Of a DNA stretch of 64,000 nt, positions 38,941 to 50,042 are shown piece after piece; the stretch's first letter is position 1; each line of letters opens with the position of its first letter. The stretch is taken from the NCBI GenBank assembly GCA_902627935.1, contig CACOLA010000001.1:124001-188000 (forward strand), in the 5' to 3' direction. Under the pieces are notes generated by a model. It was not told the origin of the DNA, made no database searches, and saw only the letters and a program-made list of their open reading frames with translations. The position numbers were made by a program, and so were the translations under genes. Source of the DNA: an uncultured Pelagibacteraceae bacterium (GTDB taxonomy: Bacteria; Pseudomonadota; Alphaproteobacteria; Pelagibacterales; Pelagibacteraceae).

Positions 38941-40238
38941 GATTGTGTATGATAGGAACAGGCTATGTTGGACTAGTAAGTGGTGTCTGTTTTTCAGATC
39001 TTGGAAATAATGTTATTTGTGTAGATAAAAATATTAATAAAATTAACAATCTTCAAAAAGGAATAATACCAATATATGAGCCTGGACTTGAAGAATTAGT
39101 TGAAAAAAATATAAAGAATCAAAGATTATCTTTTTCCACTGATCTAAAAAGTTCAATAAAAAAGTCAGATATTATTTTTATCTGTGTTGGAACACCAACC
39201 AAAAAAGGAAGTAGTAACGCGGACCTAAAATTTATATTTGATGTTGCAAAAGATTTAGCAAAAAATATTAATAAATTTAAAATTATAGTTACTAAATCAA
39301 CTGTACCATTAACTACAGGTGATGATATTGAAAAAATTTTATTAAAGAAAAATTCTAAAAACAAATTTGCAGTTGTATCAAATCCTGAATTTTTGAGAGA
39401 GGGTGACGCAATTAGAGATTTCATTTATCCTGATCGGATAGTAGTTGGCGCTAATGATACAAAGTCCAATAGAATCCTAAAAAATTTATATTCCCCATTA
39501 ATTGCAAAAGGTGCAAAATATCTCTCTACATCTCGAAGAGCAGCGGAACTAATTAAATATGCATCTAATGCGTTTCTAGCAACTAAAATTACATTTATAA
39601 ACGAAATAGCTAATTTATGTGAAAAAACTAAAATAAATATTGAGGATATAGCTATAGGTATGGGTTTAGACGAAAGAATAGGCAGTCGTTTTTTAAGAGC
39701 AGGTCCTGCATATGGTGGCTCTTGTTTTCCAAAAGATACAAAAGCAATTACATCAACAGCTGACAAATTTAAGACAAATCTAACTGTAATTAAATCAGTT
39801 ATTAAATCAAATGAAAATAGATCACAATTATTACTAAAGAGAGTTTATAAAATTTTTAATAATAAGATTAAAAATAAAAAAATTAGTTTTTTAGGTGTTA
39901 CTTTTAAAGCAAATACAGATGATATGAGAGACTCATCAAGCTTAACAATGATACCTAAATTATCCAAAATGGGGGCATATATAAGATATTTTGATCCAAC
40001 TGGTTATAAAAAAGAGTTTAAGGAATACAAAAATGTCAGTTATTCGAAATCAATATCAAGATGTTTATATAAGACAGATTTGATTATTATTCATACAGAA
40101 TGGAATGATTTCAAATCACTTGATTTTACAAAATTAATTAAAAATAAAAAAACAATTATTTTTGATATGAGAAATCTATACTCTCCTCAAAAAATGTTGA
40201 AAAAAAATATAAGATATTTGAGTGTTGGAAGAGGATGA
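38937..40238 (+). CDS. ugd: UDP-glucose 6-dehydrogenase
   Basis: A 433-residue enzyme oxidising UDP-glucose to UDP-glucuronate with two NAD+. The NAD-binding GTGYVG is at 7-12, the catalytic cysteine C263 lies in AYGGSCFPKDTKA, and the C-terminal UDP-binding domain includes GVTFKANTDDMRDSSS. Coupled with galU, it provides a surface-glycan precursor that could feed the glycosyltransferases at either window edge. Three bases separate its stop from that of the convergent ridA. Confidence 0.95.
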   Translation: MRLCMIGTGYVGLVSGVCFSDLGNNVICVDKNINKINNLQKGIIPIYEPGLEELVEKNIKNQRLSFSTDLKSSIKKSDIIFICVGTPTKKGSSNADLKFIFDVAKDLAKNINKFKIIVTKSTVPLTTGDDIEKILLKKNSKNKFAVVSNPEFLREGDAIRDFIYPDRIVVGANDTKSNRILKNLYSPLIAKGAKYLSTSRRAAELIKYASNAFLATKITFINEIANLCEKTKINIEDIAIGMGLDERIGSRFLRAGPAYGGSCFPKDTKAITSTADKFKTNLTVIKSVIKSNENRSQLLLKRVYKIFNNKIKNKKISFLGVTFKANTDDMRDSSSLTMIPKLSKMGAYIRYFDPTGYKKEFKEYKNVSYSKSISRCLYKTDLIIIHTEWNDFKSLDFTKLIKNKKTIIFDMRNLYSPQKMLKKNIRYLSVGRG

Positions 40239-40241
40239 AAA

Positions 40242-40703
40242 TTAATTTAACTCGAAAATTGCGTCAACTTCAACGGCAACCCCAAGTGGTAAACTATTTG
40301 TGCTCACTGCAGCTCTAGTATGCATTCCTGCTTCTCCAAAAATTGAAGCAATCAAATCTGAAGCTCCATTAATTACTTTTGGTTGATCAGTAAATGTATC
40401 TATAGAATTAACATAACCAGTTAATTTTACACAAGATTTTATTTTTGATAGATCTCCACCACATGCGTTTTTTGCGTGAGTTATTAGACTTAGTCCACAT
40501 CTTTTTGCAGCTTCATAAGCTAAATCAGTATTAAGATCTTTTCCCACTTTTCCTTTTATCAATTTACCATTTTCATCAATTGATATTTGTCCAGAAATGT
40601 AAAGCAACTTATTAACTATTTTGGCTGCAACGTAATTACCAGCTGGAGCTTTAGGCTCTGGCAGTTTAATATTCAAATCATTGATTTTTTTTTCATAACT
40701 CAT
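40242..40703 (-). CDS. RidA/YjgF-family protein
   Basis: A 153-residue RidA-superfamily protein. LYISGQISIDENG, the AAKRCGLSLITHAKNACGG region and a conserved arginine in MHTRAAVS near the C-terminus fit the family, which in some members hydrolyses reactive 2-aminoacrylate imines. It is longer than canonical RidA (about 130), with an N-terminal extension, so it may belong to another subgroup. It is the terminal gene of a minus-strand run with the small lipoprotein and topA. Confidence 0.85.
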   Translation of the reverse strand: MSYEKKINDLNIKLPEPKAPAGNYVAAKIVNKLLYISGQISIDENGKLIKGKVGKDLNTDLAYEAAKRCGLSLITHAKNACGGDLSKIKSCVKLTGYVNSIDTFTDQPKVINGASDLIASIFGEAGMHTRAAVSTNSLPLGVAVEVDAIFELN

Positions 40704-40715
40704 AATTAAACACCA

Positions 40716-40850
40716 TTATTTTTTACAAATAATATCAGTAATAGTATTATTTTCGCCTGTACAAGCCTTTCTCTTTGGCAATTTATCTCCAATAGTTGAA
40801 CAGCCAGTAAAAACAAATATTAAAGTAATTAATAAAATTTTTTTTATCAT
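40716..40850 (-). CDS. Small lipoprotein, 44 residues
   Basis: An ORF too short for usual cutoffs, found between ridA and topA. Its start codon overlaps the topA stop as ATGA. The protein has a Lys pair after Met, a hydrophobic stretch (about 5-14) and a lipobox ending VFTGC with Cys17, followed by STIGDKLP and two later cysteines (residues 30 and 42). This is the structure of a small inner- or outer-membrane lipoprotein. No function is known to me. The coupling to topA and the lipobox argue against chance. Confidence 0.7.
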   Translation of the reverse strand: MIKKILLITLIFVFTGCSTIGDKLPKRKACTGENNTITDIICKK

Positions 40851-43438
40851 TTTTTTCTTTTTTTATTTTTCTTAGTCTTATCGTATTCTCTTCTTTTCTC
40901 AATTAAAATCAATGCTTCATCCATATTTATTTCTGTTGGATCTTTTTCCTCTGGTATAGTTGCATTTAATGATTTGTACTTTATGTATGGTCCATATTGA
41001 CCCTTCATAATTCTTACAGGTTTTTTATCTTCGGGATGATCACCTAATTCTTTAATAATTGATGATGATATTCTTCCTGGTTTTGCCTCTGCTATTAGAG
41101 TTATCGCTCTATTTAAACCTATTGAAAAAATTTCCTCTATATTTTCAATTCGTGCTGATTTATTTTCACACTTTAGGTAGGGACCAAATCTTCCAGTATT
41201 TAAAGTAATTTCTTTTTGATTATCAGGATTTATCCCTAAAGATTTTGGTAGTGAGCATAAAAATTTTGCTTTTTCTAAATCTATACTCTCTAGTTCCAAA
41301 CCCTTTGGAATAGATACATTTTTTAAAAGTTCATTTACATCTGATTTAAGTTTGTTTGATTTCTTTTTTTTCTTTGGTGTTTTTTCAATTTCTATATCTT
41401 CTGGAATTTTTTCATATTGTAAATATGGACCGAACCTTCCATTTTTAAGATATATATCATTGCCGTTCTCATGTTTTCCAATAAATTTAGGTTCAGCTAA
41501 CTGTGCTTGTGCCGCTGCTTTAGCTTTTGACAAAGGTCTTGTAAATTTACATTCAGGGTAATTTGAGCACCCTATAAACGCACCACCCCTAAAGCTATTT
41601 TTTAAGCTTAGTGTCCCTGAATTACATAATTGACATTTTCTTACAATATTTCCTTTATCATCTTTATCGAAAACTAAATCTCCCAAACTATCATTTAAAA
41701 GATCTAAGACCTCCCTTGTTCTTTTCTCCTTTACTTCAGCCACATTATTATTGAAGTCTTTCCAGAACAGCTCCAAAACTTTTATCCAGCTTTCTTTACC
41801 AGTTGTAATCTCATCTAATTGATCCTCTAAACCAGCTGTAAAATTATAATCCACATATTTTGAGAACAATTTTTCAAGAAAAGCTGAAATAAGTTTTCCT
41901 CTATCAGTAGGAAAAAATCTTTTATTCAATATCTCTGCGTAACCTCTATTTGCTATTGTAGAAATTATACTTGCGTAAGTAGATGGTCTTCCTATTCCTA
42001 ATTCTTCTAGTTTTTTTACTAAGCTAGCCTCAGAATATCTTGGAGGGGGTTGAGTAAAATGTTGTTCATCTATTAAGGACTCAATATTTACAAGTCCTTT
42101 AGTTACAGAGGGTAGAATGTTTTCATCATCATCCTTACCTTGATTATTATATATCTTTAAAAATCCATCAAATTTGAGAACTGATCCACTTGCTTTGCAT
42201 ACTGTATCATTATTATTTGATGTAATCGTTATAGTATTTCTATCAAATTTAGCAGATTGCATTTGAGAAGATAAAGCTCTACTCCATATTAAATCATAAA
42301 GTTTATTTTGATCTGTACTCAAATACTTTTTTACACTTTGAGGAGTTCTGATAATATCTGTAGGCCTTATCGCTTCATGTGCCTCTTGTGCATTTTTTGC
42401 TTTTTTACCAGAGTAATTTAAAGCACTTTCCGGTAAATATTCGTTTCCTATCTTTTCTTTAATATAGTTTCTAAAAGCAACAACAGCATCTTTTGACAAA
42501 TTAGTACCATCCGTTCTCATATATGTTATTAAACCTACAGTTTCGCCCTCGATCTCCACCCCTTGGTAAAGCTTTTGAGCAATTTGCATAGTTCTTGAAG
42601 CACCAAAACCTAATCTACTTGAGGATGTTTGCTGAAGAGTAGATGTAGTAAATGGTCCTGATGGATTACGATTTATAACTTTACTAGATATATCAGTTAT
42701 ACTAAATTTTTTTTGATTAATATTTGATATGGCTTTATCTATTTCATTTTTATTTCTAAAAGAAAATTTTTCAATTTTATTATTATCAAGCTGACTAATA
42801 CTTGCTACAATATTTTGATTTTTTTTATCTTTAAATTTGACACTTAAAGTCCAAAATTCTTCTGGATTAAATGATTCAATTTCATGTTCTCTTTCGGTTA
42901 TTAATTTAAGAGCTACTGATTGAACTCTCCCCGCAGATTTCGAACCTGGAAGCTTTGTCCATAATATTGGAGAAATATTAAAGCCAACTAAATAATCTAA
43001 AGCTCGTCTAGCCATGTAGGCATCAACTAAAAGAGGTTCAATTTGTCTTGGATTTTCAATGCCATGAATTACAGCTTTTTTTGTAATTTCATTAAATACC
43101 ACTCTCTCAATTTCTTTATCTTTGAGAAGTTTTTTTTCATTAAGATATTCTTTTACATGCCAAGCTATTGCCTCACCTTCGCGATCAGGGTCGGTTGCTA
43201 ATATTATTTTTGAGGAATCCTTGGCAGCATCAGTTATTTCTTTAAGATATTTTTTTGAAAAACTATCAATTTCCCATTCCATTTTAAAATCTTGATCTGG
43301 ATTAACAGAACCATTTTTAGAAGGTAAATCTCTTATATGTCCATAACTAGCTAATACCTTATAATTATCCCCTAAATATTTATTTATAGTTTTGGCTTTA
43401 GCTGGACTCTCTACAATGACCAAGTTCATAAATGACAA
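40847..43438 (-). CDS. topA: DNA topoisomerase I
   Basis: TopA, 863 residues, relaxes negative supercoils. The Toprim domain begins LVIVESPAKAKTI and has DPDRE at 83-87; the catalytic Y306 is in GLITYMRTDG. Downstream is one C4 zinc ribbon (CQLC ... CSNYPEC) and then three GRFGPYLQYE / RFGPYLKCE / GQYGPYIKYK repeats, the alphaproteobacterial C-terminal form. A start at the fourth codon (MNLVIVES) is also possible. It ends in a four-base overlap with the small lipoprotein gene. Confidence 0.96.
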   Translation of the reverse strand: MSFMNLVIVESPAKAKTINKYLGDNYKVLASYGHIRDLPSKNGSVNPDQDFKMEWEIDSFSKKYLKEITDAAKDSSKIILATDPDREGEAIAWHVKEYLNEKKLLKDKEIERVVFNEITKKAVIHGIENPRQIEPLLVDAYMARRALDYLVGFNISPILWTKLPGSKSAGRVQSVALKLITEREHEIESFNPEEFWTLSVKFKDKKNQNIVASISQLDNNKIEKFSFRNKNEIDKAISNINQKKFSITDISSKVINRNPSGPFTTSTLQQTSSSRLGFGASRTMQIAQKLYQGVEIEGETVGLITYMRTDGTNLSKDAVVAFRNYIKEKIGNEYLPESALNYSGKKAKNAQEAHEAIRPTDIIRTPQSVKKYLSTDQNKLYDLIWSRALSSQMQSAKFDRNTITITSNNNDTVCKASGSVLKFDGFLKIYNNQGKDDDENILPSVTKGLVNIESLIDEQHFTQPPPRYSEASLVKKLEELGIGRPSTYASIISTIANRGYAEILNKRFFPTDRGKLISAFLEKLFSKYVDYNFTAGLEDQLDEITTGKESWIKVLELFWKDFNNNVAEVKEKRTREVLDLLNDSLGDLVFDKDDKGNIVRKCQLCNSGTLSLKNSFRGGAFIGCSNYPECKFTRPLSKAKAAAQAQLAEPKFIGKHENGNDIYLKNGRFGPYLQYEKIPEDIEIEKTPKKKKKSNKLKSDVNELLKNVSIPKGLELESIDLEKAKFLCSLPKSLGINPDNQKEITLNTGRFGPYLKCENKSARIENIEEIFSIGLNRAITLIAEAKPGRISSSIIKELGDHPEDKKPVRIMKGQYGPYIKYKSLNATIPEEKDPTEINMDEALILIEKRREYDKTKKNKKRKK

Positions 43439-43465
43439 ACTACCTAAAAGAGTTAGATAGTCAAA

Positions 43466-44044
43466 TTAATAAATTTTTGTCTTAGTTTCCTCTTTATTTT
43501 TCAATCTTTTAATATTTTCTCGATGGGTAAAAAATATTAACACAAACATGATTATAAAAAAAAATATATTTTTAAATTGACCTGTGACCAATAAATAAAC
43601 AGGAACTGATACAGAGGCAATTAATGAAGATAAAGATGAAAATTTTGTTATAGCAAAAATTACAAACCAAGATAAAGCAAAAATAATTCCAAAATAAATA
43701 TCTAAAGCAAATAGAATACCAACGTATGTTGCAACACCTTTCCCTCCTTTAAATTTAAGCCATACAGGAAATACATGACCTATAAATGCACATAATGATG
43801 CTAAATATAATAAATCTGTATGATAAATTTTAACAAATATTACAGGAATAACAGCTTTTAAAATATCAAGAGACAACGTGATGTAACCAACTGCCTTGTT
43901 ACCAGTTCTAAGTACATTTGTGGCTCCTATATTTCCAGATCCAATATCCCTTATATCTTTTTTCAAAAAAATTTTTGTTAGTATTAATCCAAATGGAATT
44001 GAACCCATCAAATATGAAATTATACCTATGATTAAAATATCCAT
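43466..44044 (-). CDS. plsY: Acyl-phosphate glycerol-3-phosphate acyltransferase PlsY
   Basis: PlsY, 192 residues, acylates glycerol-3-phosphate from acyl-phosphate in phospholipid synthesis. SGNIGATNVLR, GHVFPVWLKFKGGKGVAT and five or more hydrophobic segments fit the integral membrane family. It lies one base after the pyrC-like gene on the same strand. Confidence 0.95.
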   Translation of the reverse strand: MDILIIGIISYLMGSIPFGLILTKIFLKKDIRDIGSGNIGATNVLRTGNKAVGYITLSLDILKAVIPVIFVKIYHTDLLYLASLCAFIGHVFPVWLKFKGGKGVATYVGILFALDIYFGIIFALSWFVIFAITKFSSLSSLIASVSVPVYLLVTGQFKNIFFFIIMFVLIFFTHRENIKRLKNKEETKTKIY

Positions 44045-44045
44045 G

Positions 44046-45341
44046 TTATAGCTTAAATAATTCTTTACCGTTTACAAATGTATTTGTGACTTTGCCTTGT
44101 AGTTTTTTATCTTCAATAGATGTATTTTTTGATTTTGAGATAAGTTTGTCTTTTTTTACAATCCATGGTTTATCTATATCTACTATACAAAGATCTGCAT
44201 CATTGCCAATAGACAGATTCCCTTTATTTATTTTCAATATTTTAGCAGGGTTTGATGTTAATGCTTTAATTATTGTTTCTAACTTGAGTGATCCATTATG
44301 ATACAATTCTAAACTTAGGGACAGCAGAGTTTCTATCCCTGACGCACCAGTTGCTGCTTGAGCAAATGTTAATCTTTTTGACTCTTCATCCTCGGGTTTG
44401 TGATCTGAAACTATTACATCAATTAAATTGTCCTTCAAACCTTGCACTAAAGCTAGTCTATCTTCCTCTCTTCTTAATGGTGGAGACAATTTCAAAAATG
44501 TTTTGAAATCTCCTATATCGTTTTCATTTAAAGATAAGTTATTTATTGAAACACCACATGTAAATTTTACTATTTCCTTTCTTGATTTAATTACTTCGAC
44601 AGACTTTTGTGATGACAATTGAGAGATATGATATCTACATTTAACCTTTTCTAGTAATGTTAAATCTCTCTCGATCAGAATACGCTCAGCGATTTCAGGT
44701 ATACCAGATAGACCTAATTTTGAAGCAATTATTCCAGAGTTAATCATACCATTTTTTGATAGCTCGTAATCTTCAGCGTGCTGCATTATTAAACTACCTA
44801 AATCTTTAGCAGAGTTCATTATTCTAGACATCAATCTTGGATTTTGAATTGTTTTAACCCCATCAGTGAATGCAATAATTCCTTTATTTTGTAACAAACC
44901 AAATTCAGTCATATTTGTACCTTCAGTATTTTTTGTTAAGGAGGCACATGGAAAAATATTTATCTTTGATTTATCTCTTCCTCTTCTTTTTAGAAAATCT
45001 ACTATAGAAACGTTATCAATTACTGGATCTGTATTAGGCATTGTTACAACTGAAGTGACACCACCTGATAAAGCTGCATTACTCAGAGTCCTAAAATTTT
45101 CTTTATACTCATAGCCTGGTTCACCAACAAAAACTCGCATATCGACTAATCCAGGGAAAATATACTTACCTTTTAAATCAATTGGTTTCTCTCTACTTGG
45201 TAAATTATTAATATTTACTTTTTTTCCTATGGCTTCAATTTTTCCATCTTCACTTATAATCAGACCCCCATTCTCATTCATGGAGTTAAAAGGATCAACT
45301 ATATTTGCGTTTATAAAATATTGTTTTTTCATTATGTACAA
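44046..45341 (-). CDS. pyrC: Dihydroorotase-like protein lacking the HxH metal motif
   Basis: A 431-residue amidohydrolase closest to type I dihydroorotase. The conserved [13 protein letters not shown] at 64-76 has R69 and F71 in place of the HxH zinc ligands expected as DMHVH. Later ligand regions are kept: [17 protein letters not shown] and VSDHKP. Loss of HxH suggests it may not be catalytic, comparable to the inactive PyrC' subunits that hold aspartate transcarbamoylase in a complex in Pseudomonas. It starts inside pyrB with a 10-base overlap, which fits a structural partnership. Whether it still has activity is open; a second, active pyrC would be expected elsewhere. Confidence 0.85.
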   Translation of the reverse strand: MYIMKKQYFINANIVDPFNSMNENGGLIISEDGKIEAIGKKVNINNLPSREKPIDLKGKYIFPGLVDMRVFVGEPGYEYKENFRTLSNAALSGGVTSVVTMPNTDPVIDNVSIVDFLKRRGRDKSKINIFPCASLTKNTEGTNMTEFGLLQNKGIIAFTDGVKTIQNPRLMSRIMNSAKDLGSLIMQHAEDYELSKNGMINSGIIASKLGLSGIPEIAERILIERDLTLLEKVKCRYHISQLSSQKSVEVIKSRKEIVKFTCGVSINNLSLNENDIGDFKTFLKLSPPLRREEDRLALVQGLKDNLIDVIVSDHKPEDEESKRLTFAQAATGASGIETLLSLSLELYHNGSLKLETIIKALTSNPAKILKINKGNLSIGNDADLCIVDIDKPWIVKKDKLISKSKNTSIEDKKLQGKVTNTFVNGKELFKL

Positions 45342-46282
45342 AATATTTTAAGACAAGCCATCCTCACCGCGACACCTAATTCAACTTGCTCTTTAATCAC
45401 ACTTTTGTTGATATCATCTGCTAGCATTGTATCTATTTCTATACCTCTGTTCATTGGACCGGGATGCATAATTAAAGCATCAGATTTGGCATGTTCTAAC
45501 TTATCAGGAGTTAATCCATAATATTCATAATATTCTCTATTGGATGAAAGATATGAACTCGTCATTCGTTCATTTTGTAATCTCAACATCATAACAATAT
45601 CACAATCTTTCAATCCTTTTTTCATATCTGTAAAAGTATTAACACCAAATTTTTCAATTGCTTTTGGCATAAGATTCGTTGGAGCAATTATGTTCACCTC
45701 TGCTCCTAACATACTAAGTAAATAAATATTTGATCTAGCAACTCTTGAATGAAGTATATCTCCACAGATTGCTATTTTTAATCCTTGGATCTTTTTCTTA
45801 CGAGTAATAATTGTTAATGCATCTAATAAAGCCTGAGTAGGGTGTTCTCTTCTTCCATCACCAGCATTAAGAACTGCACAGTTTACTTTTTGTGAAAGTA
45901 GATTACATGCTCCAGAATCTTGATGTCTAATTACAATAATATCAGGATGCATTGCATTAAGTGTCATTGCTGTATCTATTAATGTTTCACCTTTTTTAAT
46001 TGCTGAGTTGCTAATATTCATTGACATAACATCAGCCCCAAGTCTTTTACCAGCTAATTCAAAAGAGCTTTGAGTTCTAGTGGAAGGTTCAAAAAATAAA
46101 TTAATTTGAGTTTTACCTCTTAAAACATCAACTTTTTTATTTTTACCTTGATTTACTTTAATAAATGAATTTGCTTCATCAAGTATTAAGTTAACATCAT
46201 TAATTGATAAATCTTGAATTCCTAATAGGTGTTTTTGGGATATTTTAACAGCTTGATTTGTTTTAATTGCCATTAAAACCAA
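45332..46282 (-). CDS. pyrB: Aspartate carbamoyltransferase catalytic subunit
   Basis: PyrB, 316 residues, makes N-carbamoyl-aspartate in pyrimidine synthesis. The carbamoyl phosphate-binding STRT motif is at 67-70, [16 protein letters not shown] and [13 protein letters not shown] follow, the latter typical of class B enzymes. No regulatory pyrI is present. It overlaps the dihydroorotase-like gene by ten bases. A start at the fourth codon is also possible. Confidence 0.95.
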   Translation of the reverse strand: MVLMAIKTNQAVKISQKHLLGIQDLSINDVNLILDEANSFIKVNQGKNKKVDVLRGKTQINLFFEPSTRTQSSFELAGKRLGADVMSMNISNSAIKKGETLIDTAMTLNAMHPDIIVIRHQDSGACNLLSQKVNCAVLNAGDGRREHPTQALLDALTIITRKKKIQGLKIAICGDILHSRVARSNIYLLSMLGAEVNIIAPTNLMPKAIEKFGVNTFTDMKKGLKDCDIVMMLRLQNERMTSSYLSSNREYYEYYGLTPDKLEHAKSDALIMHPGPMNRGIEIDTMLADDINKSVIKEQVELGVAVRMACLKIFCT

Positions 46283-46315
46283 CTCTATAACTATAAACCT
46301 CTATAATAGCAAGTA

Positions 46316-46771
46316 TTAATTATTCAAAAAATCTAAAGCTCCTTGTAATATAAAAGCAGCAGCGTTTTCATCTATCTTTTTTTCTCTTTTACTCACATTA
46401 ATATCTAATTGACTAGATAGATTGAAAGCACCAACAGTTGAGAGTCTTTCATCCCAGAGACAAATTGGAATATCTAAGTTTTTTTCAATATTTTCAATTG
46501 TATCTTTTACTGATTGAGCTGATCTACCTGAGGATCCATCCATATTTAAAGGATTTCCAACAATGATTCCTTTTATATCATTTTCATTAATAATTAATCT
46601 TAGATCATTTACTAGATCTTTAAGTGAATTTCTATTTATTGTCTTTAGCGGTGTGGCTATTAATTGTTTGTCATCACAGATTGACACACCAATTCTTTTA
46701 GATCCAAGGTCTAAACCTATTAATCTACACTTATCTGAGTGTTTTTTTTTAAATTCTTCTAAAGTGATCAT
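46316..46771 (-). CDS. ruvX: Putative pre-16S rRNA nuclease RuvX (YqgF)
   Basis: An RNase H-fold protein of 151 residues implicated in maturing the 16S rRNA 5' end. LIGLDLGSKRIGVSICDD, IVGNPLNMDGSSGRSAQ, LWDERLSTVGA and the KIDENAAAFILQGALD end form the family signature with the acidic catalytic residues. It is divergent from gatC with 50 bases between. Confidence 0.92.
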   Translation of the reverse strand: MITLEEFKKKHSDKCRLIGLDLGSKRIGVSICDDKQLIATPLKTINRNSLKDLVNDLRLIINENDIKGIIVGNPLNMDGSSGRSAQSVKDTIENIEKNLDIPICLWDERLSTVGAFNLSSQLDINVSKREKKIDENAAAFILQGALDFLNN

Positions 46772-46821
46772 ATTGTATATTTTAAACTTAAGTGATACTT
46801 TGCCTTTTATTTAAATAGCAT

Positions 46822-47109
46822 ATGAGTATAGATCTTAAAACAATAAAACATATATCTAAATTGGCAAGAATTTCAGTTGACGAACAAAGAGCTGAAAAAT
46901 TAGCTGGTGATTTAAATTCTATTTTTGATTTTATTGAAAAACTGAATGAATTAAAAACTGATAATGTAGAACCATTAACCTCTATTGCTGAAACAACCTT
47001 AAAATTAAGATCTGATGAAGTAAAAAGTAAAAATATTAGAGAACAAATTATTAAAAATTCTCCTCAGGATAATGAGGATTATTTCGTAGTACCCAAGGTA
47101 ATTGAATAA
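46822..47109 (+). CDS. gatC: Aspartyl/glutamyl-tRNA amidotransferase subunit C
   Basis: GatC, 95 residues, stabilises the GatA-GatB interface. IKHISKLARISVDEQ, LNSIFDFIEKLNELKTDNVE and the SIAETTLKLRSDEV segment fit the family. First gene of gatCAB with a one-base overlap into gatA. Confidence 0.93.
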   Translation: MSIDLKTIKHISKLARISVDEQRAEKLAGDLNSIFDFIEKLNELKTDNVEPLTSIAETTLKLRSDEVKSKNIREQIIKNSPQDNEDYFVVPKVIE

Positions 47110-48566
47110 TGTCAGATATAACTAAACAATCTCTTACAGAGTTAGTTGAAAATATTAAAAATAAAAAACTCTCATCAACAGACGTAACAAAAGCATTTAT
47201 TGATAGATCTGAAAAGTCCATGGAATTGAATGCTTATATTACAAATGATTTTACATCAGCCTTAGATAAAGCAAAAAAATTTGATCAAAAACCTAATTTA
47301 GATTTAAAACTGCCTGGTATACCGATGGCTGTAAAGGATTTATTTTGTACAAAAAATATTAAAACAACTGCTGGTAGTAAAATTTTGAATAACTTTGTTC
47401 CAACTTACGAGTCAACAGTAACAGAAAATATTTGGAATGAAGGTGCAATACTTCTAGGAAAATTAAATTGTGATGAGTTTGCAATGGGTTCATCAAACGA
47501 AACAAGTTTTTTTGGGAATGTTCAAAGCCCTATTGATAAAAATTTAGTTCCGGGTGGATCATCTGGTGGTTCAGCTTCTGCTGTGGCTGGACAATTGACA
47601 CCTGTTACAATTGGTACTGATACTGGTGGATCAATTAGACAACCAGCTTCTTTTACAGGGATTGTCGGATTGAAACCTACATATGGGAGTTGCTCAAGAT
47701 ATGGAATAGTAGCTTTTGCATCATCATTAGATCAAGCAGGACCAATGGCACAAAATGTTAAAGATTGTGCTTTACTGCACGAAGTAATTAGCTCCTATGA
47801 TCCTAAAGACTCCACTTCAATAGATTTTAAAAGAAATCATTACAGTAAAGAACTTACAAATAATATTAAAGGAAAAAAAATTGGAATACCCAAAGAATAT
47901 AGAGTGGATGGTATGCCAAAAGAAATAGAGGATCTTTGGCAAAAAGGTATTCAGTACATAAAAGATTGTGGTGCTCAAATTATTGACATTTCTCTACCAA
48001 ACACAAGTTATGCCTTACCGACATATTATATAGTTGCTCCTGCGGAAGCATCTTCAAACTTAGCAAGATATGACGGTGTTAAATACGGATTTAGAGCTAA
48101 AGGTGAAAATTTAATTGATATGTACGAAAAAACTAGATCTGAAGGTTTTGGAGCTGAAGTTCAAAGAAGAATTATGATTGGAACTTATGTTTTGTCATCT
48201 GGTTATTACGATGCTTATTATCTTAAAGCTCAAAAAGTAAGAAAACTTATAAAAAATGATTTTGATGATGCGTATAAAAATGTTGATGCAATTTTAACAC
48301 CCTCTACACCTAGCTCTGCATTCAAAATAGGTGAAAAAACAAATGATCCTGTTTCAATGTATTTAAATGATATATTTACTGTTCCTGTTAACTTAGCTGG
48401 ACTTCCAGGTATATCAATACCTGCAGGACATGACTCAAAAGGTTATCCTTTAGGTTTACAAATTATAGGCAAAGCTTTTGATGAACAAAATATATTGAAT
48501 ATAGCTTATGCTATGGAAGAAAAGATAAATTTTAAAAATAAGATTACTGATTGGTGGATAAAATGA
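47109..48566 (+). CDS. gatA: Aspartyl/glutamyl-tRNA amidotransferase subunit A
   Basis: GatA, 485 residues, is the glutaminase that releases ammonia to amidate misacylated Glu-tRNAGln or Asp-tRNAAsn. The Ser-cis-Ser-Lys triad is predicted as K76 (PMAVKDLFC), S151 (GGSSGGSAS) and S175 ([11 protein letters not shown]), with the family's exact spacing. It overlaps gatC by one base and gatB by four. Confidence 0.97.
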   Translation: MSDITKQSLTELVENIKNKKLSSTDVTKAFIDRSEKSMELNAYITNDFTSALDKAKKFDQKPNLDLKLPGIPMAVKDLFCTKNIKTTAGSKILNNFVPTYESTVTENIWNEGAILLGKLNCDEFAMGSSNETSFFGNVQSPIDKNLVPGGSSGGSASAVAGQLTPVTIGTDTGGSIRQPASFTGIVGLKPTYGSCSRYGIVAFASSLDQAGPMAQNVKDCALLHEVISSYDPKDSTSIDFKRNHYSKELTNNIKGKKIGIPKEYRVDGMPKEIEDLWQKGIQYIKDCGAQIIDISLPNTSYALPTYYIVAPAEASSNLARYDGVKYGFRAKGENLIDMYEKTRSEGFGAEVQRRIMIGTYVLSSGYYDAYYLKAQKVRKLIKNDFDDAYKNVDAILTPSTPSSAFKIGEKTNDPVSMYLNDIFTVPVNLAGLPGISIPAGHDSKGYPLGLQIIGKAFDEQNILNIAYAMEEKINFKNKITDWWIK

Positions 48567-50038
48567 GTAAAAAAAATTTAGAATATTTAATTAATCGAAA
48601 AGACAATCAGTACGAGGTTGTAATTGGTTTAGAAGTTCATGCTCAAGTTTTATCGGAGTCAAAATTATTTTCTTCTTCAGCAACCAAATTCGGAGCAGAA
48701 CCTAATACACAGGTTAGTTTGGTTGATGCTGCATTTCCAGGAATGTTACCAGTAATAAATGAATTTTGTGTTAAACAAGCAATTAAAACTGGTATTGGCC
48801 TTAACGCAAAAATTAATAAACGTTCAGTATTTGATAGAAAAAATTATTTTTATGCTGATTTACCTCAAGGATATCAAATATCACAATTTAAGGATCCAAT
48901 AGTAGGTGAGGGTAAAGTAATTTTAGATATGCCCAGCGGTCAAAAAGAAGTTGGTATAGAAAGGTTACATCTAGAACAAGACGCTGGAAAAAGTATTCAT
49001 GATCTTGACCCACAAAATACATTTGTAGATTTAAATAGATCAGGGGTAGCTTTGATGGAAATAGTGAGTAAGCCTGATCTAAGATCACCAGATGAGGTTA
49101 ATGCTTATATCAAAAAATTAAGATCTATAATGAGATACCTAGGGACTTGTGACGGAAATATGCAAGAGGGCTCTTTAAGAGCAGATGTGAATGTTTCAGT
49201 AAGACTAAAAGGTTCAAAAGAATTTGGTATTCGATGTGAAATTAAAAATGTTAATTCAATTAAGTTTATGCAAATGGCAATAGAATATGAGGCTAATAGG
49301 CAAGTTGATTTAATAGAAGAGGGCAAAATTATTGATCAAGAAACAAGACTTTTTGATACGAAGAAAAATGAGACAAGATCAATGAGATCTAAAGAAGATG
49401 CTCATGATTACAGATATTTTCCTGACCCTGATTTATTACCTTTGGAGGTTTCGGAAAAATTTATTGAAGAACTTAAAAATGATATTCCAGAACTCCCAGA
49501 TGATAAGAAGAAAAGATTTATTGAAGAGTTTAAACTGTCTCCTTATGAAGCAAATATTTTAGTGTCTGATATTGATACAGCGAAATATTTTGAGGAAGTT
49601 GTAGCTAAAATGGGTAAGAACAAAGATATTAAGTTGGCAGTAAATTGGATTACAGGAGAATTATTTGCTGTTTTAAATAGCAAAGGTTTAGAAATTTCTC
49701 AAAGTCCAGTGAGTGCTAAGAATTTCGCCATTTTGATAAATCTTATTAAGAATGGAACTATCTCAGGAAAGATAGCAAAAACTGTTTTTGAATTGATGAT
49801 CGATGGTGATAAAGATCCACAAAAGATTGTAGAAGAAAAAGGATTAAAACAACAAAGTGATCCAAAGGCTTTGGAGGCTTTAATTGATAAAATAATTAAT
49901 GATAACAGAGAAAAGGCTATTGAATATAAACAAGGTAAAGAAAAATTATTTGGTTTTTTTGTTGGTCAAGCAATGAAGGCATCAGGTGGAAAAGCTAATC
50001 CTCAATTAATCAATGAGATCCTAAAGAAAAAGTTATAA
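48563..50038 (+). CDS. gatB: Aspartyl/glutamyl-tRNA amidotransferase subunit B
   Basis: GatB, 491 residues from the ATG at 48563, which overlaps the gatA stop as ATGA; an upstream GTG would give a four-residue longer form. [28 protein letters not shown] and [13 protein letters not shown] are family signatures; the C-terminal tRNA-binding tail domain ends [19 protein letters not shown]. It phosphorylates and amidates the tRNA-bound acid. Confidence 0.97.
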   Translation: MSKKNLEYLINRKDNQYEVVIGLEVHAQVLSESKLFSSSATKFGAEPNTQVSLVDAAFPGMLPVINEFCVKQAIKTGIGLNAKINKRSVFDRKNYFYADLPQGYQISQFKDPIVGEGKVILDMPSGQKEVGIERLHLEQDAGKSIHDLDPQNTFVDLNRSGVALMEIVSKPDLRSPDEVNAYIKKLRSIMRYLGTCDGNMQEGSLRADVNVSVRLKGSKEFGIRCEIKNVNSIKFMQMAIEYEANRQVDLIEEGKIIDQETRLFDTKKNETRSMRSKEDAHDYRYFPDPDLLPLEVSEKFIEELKNDIPELPDDKKKRFIEEFKLSPYEANILVSDIDTAKYFEEVVAKMGKNKDIKLAVNWITGELFAVLNSKGLEISQSPVSAKNFAILINLIKNGTISGKIAKTVFELMIDGDKDPQKIVEEKGLKQQSDPKALEALIDKIINDNREKAIEYKQGKEKLFGFFVGQAMKASGGKANPQLINEILKKKL

Positions 50039-50042
50039 GGTT

